The notes beneath the pieces were generated by a model. The model made no database searches. It had not been told where the DNA came from and worked only from the letters and a program-made list of their open reading frames with translations. A stretch of DNA of 64,000 nucleotides from BRH-c54 sp036567945 (GTDB lineage: Bacteria > Bacteroidota > Bacteroidia > Flavobacteriales_E > Vicingaceae), in the NCBI GenBank assembly GCA_036567945.1, contig DATCTM010000055.1, positions 18,222 through 82,221 of the forward strand. Direction: 5' to 3'. The translations under genes were made by a program, and so were the position numbers. Each line of letters opens with the position of its first letter. Positions within the stretch are counted from its first letter, which is position 1. Positions 27,272 to 34,903 of this stretch are shown here, in pieces.

Positions 27272-28528
27272 ATGATTAAAGCAAACAACCCGGAATTAAA
27301 AAGTTGGATAGAAGTACCTGAAAATAGTGATTTTCCCATTCAGAATATACCTTTTGGAGTGGCAAAATCGGGCAAACAAGTTTTTGTGGCCAGTAGAATT
27401 GGAGATACCGTAATTAATCTTCATCAATTGGCTAAGTTGGGGTATTTTGATGTGGATTCGGATGTGTTTAAATCATACAAATTAAATAATTTTATCAAAT
27501 TAGGTAAATCGTTTACTCGTCAGGTTAGGGATGAAATTTCAGCTATTTTTAGTCTTGAAAATGCTGCCAATAAAGATAACGACAAAATTAAAGCAGCTTT
27601 ATATGCTATTAATGAAGTAGAAATGCTGATGCCTGTTAGAGTTGGAGATTATACCGATTTTTATTCCAGTGAACAACATGCTTATAATGTAGGCTGCATG
27701 TTCAGAGATCCAAACAACGCTTTACTTCCCAACTGGAAACATATCCCTGTTGGTTATCATGGAAGGTCATCATCAATAGTAGTTTCAGGAACACCTATAC
27801 ACCGACCAAAAGGACAACAAAAACCAAATGATAATGAACCTCCTGTGTTCGGTCCTTGTAAATTGTTGGATTTTGAGTTGGAAATGGCTTTTGTTACATA
27901 CAATGGAAAAGCGTTGGGTCAATCTATTTCTACAAAAGAAGCGGACGATTACATTTTTGGAATGTGTATTTTTAACGATTGGAGTGCCAGAGATATTCAG
28001 AAGTGGGAATACGTACCACTAGGACCATTTTTAGCTAAAAACTTTGCTTCATCTATTTCACCATGGATAGTAACTTTAGATGCGCTTGAGCCATTTAGAG
28101 TTGAAGGACCTGTTCAAGAACCAAAAGTTTTTGATTATTTACAATATGAAGGAGATAAACATATAGATATTAATTTAGAAGTAGCTATTCAGCCTGAAAA
28201 TACGAAGGAAAAAGTAGTTTCTAATTCCAATTATAAATATATGTATTGGAACATGAACCAACAATTGGCTCACCACACCGTTAATGGTTGTAATATAAAA
28301 GCCGGAGATATGATGGCATCGGGAACAATTTCCGGAAATGATGAATCTGCTTATGGTTCAATGTTAGAAATTTCTTGGAAAGGAAGTAAAAGTGTTGCTA
28401 TGCCTGATGGTTCTGAAAGAAAATTTATTTTAGATAACGATACTGTTATTATGCGTGGTTTTGCACAAAAGAATGGTGTTAGAGTTGGATTTGGTGAAGT
28501 AAAAACGAAAGTGTTGCCTACGGTTTAA
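27272..28528 (+). CDS. fahA: fumarylacetoacetase
   Basis: 418 residues, the length of full FAH enzymes. It hydrolyses 4-fumarylacetoacetate to fumarate and acetoacetate, the last step of tyrosine/homogentisate breakdown. The N-terminal SH3-like domain covers about 1-120; the catalytic domain has the PVGYHGRSSS motif with His163 as the expected base, and metal ligands in the DFELEMAFV and DWSARDIQKWEY regions. The other homogentisate-pathway genes are not in this window. It lies 70 bases after glyA on the same strand and may be partly co-transcribed. Confidence 0.95.
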   Translation: MIKANNPELKSWIEVPENSDFPIQNIPFGVAKSGKQVFVASRIGDTVINLHQLAKLGYFDVDSDVFKSYKLNNFIKLGKSFTRQVRDEISAIFSLENAANKDNDKIKAALYAINEVEMLMPVRVGDYTDFYSSEQHAYNVGCMFRDPNNALLPNWKHIPVGYHGRSSSIVVSGTPIHRPKGQQKPNDNEPPVFGPCKLLDFELEMAFVTYNGKALGQSISTKEADDYIFGMCIFNDWSARDIQKWEYVPLGPFLAKNFASSISPWIVTLDALEPFRVEGPVQEPKVFDYLQYEGDKHIDINLEVAIQPENTKEKVVSNSNYKYMYWNMNQQLAHHTVNGCNIKAGDMMASGTISGNDESAYGSMLEISWKGSKSVAMPDGSERKFILDNDTVIMRGFAQKNGVRVGFGEVKTKVLPTV

Positions 28529-28536
28529 GAAACAAA

Positions 28537-28941
28537 TCAAAAATAAGCTTTCATAGCTTCAACAAAATCAGCTGGTGCAGCGCATGGTCGTTGGGTGTTT
28601 TTGTTAATAAAAACCAATGTTGTTGAAGCTTCATTAATCAACTCGTTTTTTTCATTAAAGGTTTGGTAAGTGAATGAAATACGAGCTTTTGGTAGTTCGC
28701 TTATGGTGGTTTCTATTCTCAATTCATCATCGTAAAAAGCAGGCTTATAGTATTTTATATAAAATTCTAATACTGGTAAAGCAATGCCTTCATCTTCCAT
28801 TCTTCGGTAACTAAACCCTAATTTTTTGATGGCTTCTACTCGAGCTACTTCAAAATAAGTAGCATAATTTCCGTAATAAACATAGCCCATCATATCGGTT
28901 TCGGCATAGCGTACTCTAATTTTTGTTATTGATGTGTACAT
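28537..28941 (-). CDS. acyl-CoA thioesterase, YbgC/4-hydroxybenzoyl-CoA type
   Basis: 134 residues with a hot-dog fold. The active-site region RYAETDMMGYVYYGNYATYFE, with Asp16 as the likely catalytic acid, is the YbgC signature. It hydrolyses short-chain or aromatic acyl-CoA in the cytoplasm; in proteobacteria YbgC lies near tol-pal, which is not the case here. It is convergent with fumarylacetoacetase (8-base gap). Substrate is not predictable from the sequence. Confidence 0.9.
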   Translation of the reverse strand: MYTSITKIRVRYAETDMMGYVYYGNYATYFEVARVEAIKKLGFSYRRMEDEGIALPVLEFYIKYYKPAFYDDELRIETTISELPKARISFTYQTFNEKNELINEASTTLVFINKNTQRPCAAPADFVEAMKAYF

Positions 28942-29015
28942 AATATAAAATTGATGAAAAATTTACGGTAAAGTTCGTAATTTGGTCAACTAAGGCAAAC
29001 TTATTAGGTAATAAC

Positions 29016-29807
29016 ATGCGTTTTTTTTTCTTAACATACCAATTTTCAGTTATTAAGAAAGTGGTTGCAGTAGTTTTTATTACATTTCTTTTTGCTTGTC
29101 AGCCTGCTGTTTATGAAAAAACTCAAGATTCTTCCATTAACATTATTGAAACAACAATAGAGCATGAGCAAGCAATAGCATTAATTACTCCTTATAAAGA
29201 GAATTTAGAAAAAGAAATGAATGAAGTATTGGTTATTTCTGCTGAAGAATTTCCTAAAGAAAAAGGTAAGCCAGAAACTAAATTGGGAAACCTTGTTGCC
29301 GATTTAAGTATAGAAATAGCTCAAAAAACATATAATGGCAATATTGATTTTTGTTTATTGAATTTTGGTGGATTAAGAACTTCTCTTCCCAAAGGAGAAA
29401 TTACCCGTGGAAAAATTTTTGAATTAATGCCTTTTGAAAATGAGTTGGTGGTGGTAACTATAACTTTAGATAGTTTGAATAAACTATTAAATTATTTGTA
29501 TTTTGTTTCTGCACAACCTATTTCTAATGGATTAACATTAGAAAAGTATGAAATATTTGATGGACAGACTTTTAAAGAAGGATTTTCGACAAAGGAAAAC
29601 AAATATAGAACGAATAAAGAGTTTAACATTCTCACTTCAGACTATTTAGCCAATGGAGGTGATAACATGACTTTTTTTCTAAATCCTATTAGCTATCAAA
29701 AAGTGGGAATAAAATTAAGAGATGCCATTATACAATATTGTGTAGAACAACACGCACAAGGAAAGCAACTAAGCGGAAAAATAGAGGGGAGGATAGTTTA
29801 TGAGTAA
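29016..29807 (+). CDS. 5'-nucleotidase C-terminal domain lipoprotein
   Basis: 263 residues. The signal peptide ends in FLFAC with Cys28 as the lipid site. Residues ~70-255 match the substrate-binding C-terminal domain of UshA-type 5'-nucleotidases: LGNLVADLSIEIA, LNFGGLRTSLPKGEITRGKIFELMPFENEL (here in two parts) and SDYLANGGDNM. It has no metallophosphatase domain of its own; the next gene, overlapping by 8 bases, supplies it. In the usual single-chain enzyme the order is catalytic then binding domain; here the binding part comes first, as a separate lipoprotein. Confidence 0.9.
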   Translation: MRFFFLTYQFSVIKKVVAVVFITFLFACQPAVYEKTQDSSINIIETTIEHEQAIALITPYKENLEKEMNEVLVISAEEFPKEKGKPETKLGNLVADLSIEIAQKTYNGNIDFCLLNFGGLRTSLPKGEITRGKIFELMPFENELVVVTITLDSLNKLLNYLYFVSAQPISNGLTLEKYEIFDGQTFKEGFSTKENKYRTNKEFNILTSDYLANGGDNMTFFLNPISYQKVGIKLRDAIIQYCVEQHAQGKQLSGKIEGRIVYE

Positions 29808-30726
29808 CAGAAGAACCTTTATAAAACAATCTTTTTTAGGTGGTGTTTCTTTACTAGGAGCTTCGGCATTAAATCCGCTTTCGGCTGCTATCCTAAAAAA
29901 AAATCATACAAAAATTACTATTTTACATACTAACGATGTGCATAGCCACATAGAGCCTTTTCCGAGTAATGATCCCAAATATCCTAATATGGGAGGTGCT
30001 GCTAAACGAGCTGCTTTAATAAATCAAATCAGAACAGCAGAAAAAAATGTGTTGTTGTTAGATGCCGGAGATATTTTTCAGGGAACACCTTATTTTAATT
30101 TGTATGATGGAGAATTAGAGTTTAAACTAATGAGCTTAATGAAATATGATGCCGCCACTATTGGTAATCATGATTTTGATAATGGTATTGAAGGACTAAA
30201 TAAAATGTTGCCTCACGCTAATTTTCCATTTGTAAATGTGAATTATGATTTTTCTAATACCATATTAAATGGAAAAATTGCTCCTTATAAAATAATTGAA
30301 AAAGATAATGTAAAAATTGGCATTTTTGGAGTTGGAGTTGAGTTAGCTGGTTTGGTAGATAAAAAATTATATGCCGAAACACAATATAATAATCCGATAC
30401 TTGCTGCAAACAATACAGCAGAACATCTAAAATATAACGAAAAATGTCACTTAATTATATGTCTTTCGCACTTAGGCTATGCATACAAAAGCAATAAGGT
30501 TTCAGATAATATATTGGCTAAAGAAACCCAAAATATAGACTTAATAATTGGAGGTCATACACATACATTTTTAGAAGAACCAATTAAAGTTAAAAATAAA
30601 GGAAATAAAATCACTTTAATTAATCAAGTTGGCTGGGCAGGGCTTTATTTGGGTAGAATAGACTTTTATATCAACCCTTTAGATAAAGGATTTGCTTTAG
30701 GTAATAATAAAATAGGCGTTATCTAA
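29800..30726 (+). CDS. 5'-nucleotidase metallophosphatase domain, Tat signal
   Basis: 308 residues. The start, SNRRTFIKQSF followed by a hydrophobic stretch to about residue 28, is a twin-arginine signal, so the protein should be exported folded with its metals bound. The calcineurin-like metallophosphatase motifs are all present: TNDVHSH, DAGDIFQGTP, GNHDFDNG, CLSHLGY and GGHTHTF. It ends about 35 residues after GGHTHTF, just where the nucleotidase C-terminal domain would begin. It overlaps the preceding binding-domain lipoprotein gene by 8 bases, and the two products together make up one full 5'-nucleotidase/2',3'-cyclic phosphodiesterase-type enzyme. Confidence 0.91.
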   Translation: MSNRRTFIKQSFLGGVSLLGASALNPLSAAILKKNHTKITILHTNDVHSHIEPFPSNDPKYPNMGGAAKRAALINQIRTAEKNVLLLDAGDIFQGTPYFNLYDGELEFKLMSLMKYDAATIGNHDFDNGIEGLNKMLPHANFPFVNVNYDFSNTILNGKIAPYKIIEKDNVKIGIFGVGVELAGLVDKKLYAETQYNNPILAANNTAEHLKYNEKCHLIICLSHLGYAYKSNKVSDNILAKETQNIDLIIGGHTHTFLEEPIKVKNKGNKITLINQVGWAGLYLGRIDFYINPLDKGFALGNNKIGVI

Positions 30727-30960
30727 GTAAAAAAAAAATAAAAAACAATAGATAAAAATTTTTTTTTTCATTTTTTTATTCAAATATTTGTTAGCACAAA
30801 AGAGAGGTGGTTTTTTAAACTAAAAATCATTGATTTTAAACAGCTTATTAAATTTATTTTAATTAATTTAGACAGCCGTTTCGCAACAGTTTTAAAGAGC
30901 TTTGACTCTTAATGATTTAGAAAGAAATTAGTAAAAATATAAAAATAGGAGTTATTAAAA

Positions 30961-32394
30961 ATGGATAAAAACTTTACTTCAGTATGGGAAAATTGCCTTC
31001 AGGTAATAAAAGACAATGTTAGCTTACAGAGTTACAAAACTTGGTTTGAACCCATTGTTCCTGTTAAACTGAAAGATAAAGTACTTACCATTCAGGTGCC
31101 TAGTCAATTTTTTTATGAATGGTTGGAAGAACACTATGTGTCTATTTTAAAGAAAACCATAAAAAAAGAATTGGGGCCTGAAGGAAGACTAGAATACAGC
31201 ATCGTTATAGAAAATAACAGCAAAACTAATAATCCATATACCTTAAAAATTCCTGCTACTAATAAACCGCATATTAAAAACAATCCGGTAAATATGCCTA
31301 TAGATTTGAATAAAAATAAATCTATCAGAAATCCATTTATCATTCCCGGAATTGCTCATTTAAATGTAGAGTCTCAATTAAATCCAAATTATTCTTTTGA
31401 TAATTTTGTTGAAGGAGATTGCAACAGATTAGCACGTTCTGCCGGTTTTGCAGTTTCTAACAATCCTGGAGGAACATCTTTTAATCCATTATTAGTATAT
31501 GGTGGAGTAGGTTTAGGGAAAACGCATTTGGCTCACGCTATTGGTATTGAAGTAAAAAATAAATTTCCTAATAAAATTGTGCTGTATGTTTCATCAGAGA
31601 AATTTACCCAACAATTTATTGATGCAGTAAAAAACAACGAACAAAATGATTTCATCCATTTTTATCAAATGATAGATGTGTTAATTATTGATGATGTTCA
31701 GTTTTTTGCAGGAAAAGCTAAGACACAAGATGTTTTCTTCCACATATTTAACCATTTACACCAATCAGGAAAACAAATTATTTTAACTGCTGACAAAGCT
31801 CCAGTGGAAATAATTGGTATGGAACAGCGACTATTATCTCGTTTTAAATGGGGGTTAGCTGCAGATCTTCAATCGCCTGATTTGGAAACTAGAATAGCTA
31901 TTTTAGAAAAGAAAATGTATAGCGAAGGATTAGAGTTGCCTAAAGATGTTGTAGAATATATCGCATACAGTATCACTACCAATGTTAGAGAATTAGAAGG
32001 AGCCTTAATTTCTATTTTAGCTCAATCTTCTCTAAACAAAAAAGCAGTAAATATTGATTTGGCTAGACAAATGGTTGACAAGTTTGTTAAAAATACAGCC
32101 AGAGAAGTTTCTATAGATTATATCCAAAAAGTAGTTTGCGATTATTTTGATATGCCTATTGAAACCTTAAAATCTAAAACTAGAAAAAGAGAAGTAGTAC
32201 AAGCTCGTCAAATAGCCATGTACTTCTCTAAACAAATGACTAAATCTAGCTTGGCTTCTATTGGCATGCACTGTGGAGGAAAAGACCACGCAACAGTATT
32301 ACATGCTTGCAAAACAGTTAATAACCTTATGGATACCGATAAACGTTTTAGAGGTTATATAGAGGAATTGAAGAAGAAAATTAGTTTACAATAA
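30961..32394 (+). CDS. dnaA: chromosomal replication initiator protein DnaA
   Basis: 477 residues, all four domains: N-terminal interaction domain (about 1-85), a linker (about 85-140), AAA+ domain with Walker A GGVGLGKT (181-188) and Walker B LIIDD (241-245), and the DNA-binding domain with KDHATVLHA around 441-449. It opens the replication origin in the ATP form. The usual neighbours dnaN, recF or rpmH are absent, and the 234-base AT-rich leader has no TTATCCACA-type DnaA box that I can find, so the gene need not mark the origin. An AGGAGTT stretch lies about 8 bases before the ATG, one of few Shine-Dalgarno-like sites here. Confidence 0.97.
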   Translation: MDKNFTSVWENCLQVIKDNVSLQSYKTWFEPIVPVKLKDKVLTIQVPSQFFYEWLEEHYVSILKKTIKKELGPEGRLEYSIVIENNSKTNNPYTLKIPATNKPHIKNNPVNMPIDLNKNKSIRNPFIIPGIAHLNVESQLNPNYSFDNFVEGDCNRLARSAGFAVSNNPGGTSFNPLLVYGGVGLGKTHLAHAIGIEVKNKFPNKIVLYVSSEKFTQQFIDAVKNNEQNDFIHFYQMIDVLIIDDVQFFAGKAKTQDVFFHIFNHLHQSGKQIILTADKAPVEIIGMEQRLLSRFKWGLAADLQSPDLETRIAILEKKMYSEGLELPKDVVEYIAYSITTNVRELEGALISILAQSSLNKKAVNIDLARQMVDKFVKNTAREVSIDYIQKVVCDYFDMPIETLKSKTRKREVVQARQIAMYFSKQMTKSSLASIGMHCGGKDHATVLHACKTVNNLMDTDKRFRGYIEELKKKISLQ

Positions 32395-32420
32395 CATAAA
32401 CTTAAAATTTGCACTAACTA

Positions 32421-32456
32421 AACAGGAATTTCTTAACTAAGAGATTCCTGTTTTTT
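32421..32456 (+). terminator. terminator after dnaA
   Basis: AACAGGAAT at 32421-32429 pairs with ATTCCTGTT at 32444-32452 around a 14-base loop, followed by six T (32451-32456). Confidence 0.8.
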
Positions 32457-32469
32457 GTTTTAAAAACCT

Positions 32470-32601
32470 ATGTTTAACAGATTCGATAAGCCTGCTCCCA
32501 TCTATAAGCCAATGAGCAAAAAAGTTCAAAAGGTGTTGTTTTACATCGTGATTGCACTTTGTATTTTTATTGCAGGCTATCTATTTTCATTTTACATTTG
32601 A
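32470..32601 (+). CDS. 43-aa single-pass membrane protein downstream of dnaA
   Basis: The frame from ATG 32470 to TGA 32601 encodes 43 residues: a basic, Pro-rich N-terminus (MFNRFDKPAPIYKPMSKKVQ) and one hydrophobic helix (about 22-43, KVLFYIVIALCIFIAG then YLFSFYI). The charge pattern predicts the N-terminus inside. It fills the gap between the dnaA terminator and the DAHP synthase gene. I do not recognise the family. Support is the clean basic-then-hydrophobic design and its position in otherwise empty space; there is no clear promoter of its own, so confidence is moderate. Confidence 0.6.
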   Translation: MFNRFDKPAPIYKPMSKKVQKVLFYIVIALCIFIAGYLFSFYI

Positions 32602-32630
32602 TTATTTCGTCAACTTCAATTTAACTTAGC

Positions 32631-32638
32631 TAATTTTG
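32631..32638 (+). promoter_or_regulatory. -7 promoter element abutting the DAHP synthase start
   Basis: TAATTTTG, then GCTTTATTA-like sequence and the ATG at 32647, 8 bases later. A transcript begun at the normal distance would start 1-3 bases before the ATG, as with the aminotransferase gene at 18866. Confidence 0.45.
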
Positions 32639-32646
32639 CTTTATTA

Positions 32647-33720
32647 ATGAACTCAATTAATCATATACTTAGCAAAGAAGATAAGCCCATTATTATTAGT
32701 GGACCATGTAGTGCTGAATCTGAAGAGCAGTTAATACAAACAGCTATTGCTTTAAAAGCACTTAATAAAGTTGATGTGTTAAGAGCAGGAATATGGAAAC
32801 CACGAACAAAACCCGGTAGTTTTGAGGGAGTTGGTTTAGAAGCGTTAAAGTGGTTACAAAAAGCAAAAGAAGCTACAGGCTTAAAAACAGCTATAGAAGT
32901 TGCCAATACACAACATGTTGAAGAAGCATTAAAATATGATGTTGATGTATTGTGGATAGGAGCTAGGACTACTGTTAATCCTTTTGTAGTTCAAGAAATT
33001 GCAGATGCGTTACACGGAACAGATGCTACAGTCTTAATAAAAAATCCAATAAATCCCGATTTACAACTTTGGGAAGGAGCAATAGAACGTTTTTCAAAAG
33101 TAGGCATTACTAAAATTGGAGCTATCCATAGAGGATTTTCAAAATATGGCGATTCGTATTATAGAAATCCCCCTCAATGGCAAATTCCTATTGAGTTAAT
33201 GCAGCATTATCCGAACTTAACTATGATTTGCGATCCAAGTCATATTTGTGGCAAACGAGATAACCTGCTTGCTGTTGCTCAAAAAGCAATGGATTTAGAT
33301 TTTGATGGATTAATGATAGAAGCGCATCTCGATCCGGACAATGCACTAAGCGATGCATTGCAGCAAATAACACCTCAAACACTTAATAAGTTTGTTAACC
33401 AGTTGGTTGTTAGAAAAACAAAATTAAGCCCAACACTTACAACAGAACTCGATAAGATAAGAAGAAGCATAAATGTACTTGATGGCGAATTGTTAGACGT
33501 ACTTTCAAAAAGAATGGAATTAATTAATGAGCTGGCTCAGTATAAAAAAGAAAACAATATTCAGATTTTACAGCCCAAACGTTGGGAAGAAATTTTATTA
33601 AAAGCATTGGAAGAAGCTAAAGAAAAAGGATTGAGCGAACGATTTATTAGAAATTTATTTACAGAAATTCATATTGAATCCATTAAGCTTCAGAGTAAGA
33701 TAATGAATGAAGAAAACTAA
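32647..33720 (+). CDS. bifunctional DAHP synthase / chorismate mutase (type II)
   Basis: 357 residues. The N-terminal ~260 residues are a type I-beta 3-deoxy-7-phosphoheptulonate synthase: IISGPCSAES at 16-25 and the substrate loops RAGIWKPRTKPGSFEG and CDPSHICGKR. The C-terminal ~90 residues are an AroQ chorismate mutase (IRRSINVLDGELLDVLSKRM). The first enzyme joins phosphoenolpyruvate and erythrose 4-phosphate; the second turns chorismate into prephenate. Fusion of entry and branch-point enzymes is usual in Bacteroidota and lets the mutase domain act in feedback control. The downstream phosphatase gene begins 12 bases later. Confidence 0.95.
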   Translation: MNSINHILSKEDKPIIISGPCSAESEEQLIQTAIALKALNKVDVLRAGIWKPRTKPGSFEGVGLEALKWLQKAKEATGLKTAIEVANTQHVEEALKYDVDVLWIGARTTVNPFVVQEIADALHGTDATVLIKNPINPDLQLWEGAIERFSKVGITKIGAIHRGFSKYGDSYYRNPPQWQIPIELMQHYPNLTMICDPSHICGKRDNLLAVAQKAMDLDFDGLMIEAHLDPDNALSDALQQITPQTLNKFVNQLVVRKTKLSPTLTTELDKIRRSINVLDGELLDVLSKRMELINELAQYKKENNIQILQPKRWEEILLKALEEAKEKGLSERFIRNLFTEIHIESIKLQSKIMNEEN

Positions 33721-33731
33721 AAAGTAAGAGG

Positions 33732-34199
33732 ATGCAAAAAGTATTATTTGTTTGTTTAGGAAATATTTGTAGATCGGCAATGGCACAAGGTATTTTAGAA
33801 GCTAAAGCTAAAGAATATGGAGTAAATTTATTAGTGGATTCTGCAGGAACATCCAATTATCATATTGGAGAAGCTCCAGACAAAAGAATGCAAGCTAAAG
33901 CATTAGAGTATGATATAGACATTTCAAACCAACAAGCAAGGCAGTTTATTTATAATGATTTTCATGAGTTTGATTATATTTTTGCGATGGATAGTTCTAA
34001 CTACAATAATATTTTAAATCTTGCTAAAACCGATGCAGATAAACAAAAAGTAACCCTATTTTTAAATTTAACTTATCCAAACGAAAATAGAAATGTACCG
34101 GATCCTTATTATGGAGGAGAAGCTGGCTTTGAAGAAGTTTATCAATTATTAGACAATGCTTGCGAGGTATTTATAAAACAAATTAATAATGGAAAATAA
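33732..34199 (+). CDS. low-molecular-weight protein-tyrosine phosphatase
   Basis: 155 residues. The P-loop is CLGNICRS with nucleophile Cys8 and Arg14; the general acid is Asp124 in VPDPYYGG. These enzymes remove phosphate from tyrosine (or arginine) on proteins in the cytoplasm; in Gram-negatives they often pair with tyrosine kinases of polysaccharide export, which are not in this window. The 3' end overlaps the methylase gene by 11 bases, so the two are translationally linked and co-transcribed, probably with the DAHP synthase gene upstream. Confidence 0.93.
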   Translation: MQKVLFVCLGNICRSAMAQGILEAKAKEYGVNLLVDSAGTSNYHIGEAPDKRMQAKALEYDIDISNQQARQFIYNDFHEFDYIFAMDSSNYNNILNLAKTDADKQKVTLFLNLTYPNENRNVPDPYYGGEAGFEEVYQLLDNACEVFIKQINNGK

Positions 34200-34896
34200 A
34201 GGAACACTATATTTAATACCTACCACTTTGGGAGAGGCTGCTTATGATAAGGTTATTCCATCATTTAACAATACTATTTTACAAGAAATAGATGTTTTTA
34301 TTGTAGAAAATATTAAAACTGCTAGAAGGTTTATCAAAAAAACGGCACCTGATAAAGTAATAGGCGACTTGGTTTTTTATGAAATAAATAAAAGAACCAA
34401 TTTAGATATGTTGCCCACTTTTCTGAAACCAATAGATGAAGGAAAAAATATAGGTGTTATTTCTGATGCCGGTTGTCCTGGTGTTGCTGATCCCGGAGCA
34501 GATGTTGTTGCTTTAGCACATCAAAAAAACATAAAAGTAGTTCCGTTGGTTGGTCCTTCTTCTATATTACTTTCCTTAATGGCAAGTGGATTTAACGGAC
34601 AAAGTTTTTGTTTTAATGGTTATTTACCTAAAGAGCAAAAAGATAGGGTAAGAAAATTGAAAGACTTAGAAAGAATGGCTATTGCTCAAAAGCAAACGCA
34701 ACTTTTTATCGAAACGCCTTACAGAAATCAACATGTATTAACCGATTTATTAGCCAACTGCAATCCTAATTCAAAGTTGTGTATTGCGGTAGATATAACA
34801 ATGGTTTCGGAGCAGATTGTTACCAAAACCATTGCAGAGTGGAAAAATACAGTTATTGATTTGAATAAAAGACCGTGTATCTTTTTACTAGGGTAG
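34189..34896 (+). CDS. RsmI-like SAM-dependent methyltransferase (tetrapyrrole methylase fold)
   Basis: 235 residues with the two-domain tetrapyrrole-methylase fold: ISDAGCPGVADPGADVV (SAM site) and LVGPSSILLSLMASGF are RsmI-like. RsmI methylates C1402 of 16S rRNA on the ribose. However, the N-terminal motif expected in RsmI, TPIGNLxDIT, is here PTTLGEAAYD, and the protein is about 40 residues shorter than RsmI, so this is a paralogue of RsmI and its target is uncertain. It overlaps the tyrosine phosphatase gene by 11 bases. It is convergent with fhs (7-base gap). Confidence 0.86.
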   Translation: MENKGTLYLIPTTLGEAAYDKVIPSFNNTILQEIDVFIVENIKTARRFIKKTAPDKVIGDLVFYEINKRTNLDMLPTFLKPIDEGKNIGVISDAGCPGVADPGADVVALAHQKNIKVVPLVGPSSILLSLMASGFNGQSFCFNGYLPKEQKDRVRKLKDLERMAIAQKQTQLFIETPYRNQHVLTDLLANCNPNSKLCIAVDITMVSEQIVTKTIAEWKNTVIDLNKRPCIFLLG

Positions 34897-34903
34897 TAAT
34901 GGA

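Noticed and set aside
30727..30960. Replication origin next to dnaA
   Set aside because: AT-rich, but no DnaA-box cluster could be found on either strand.
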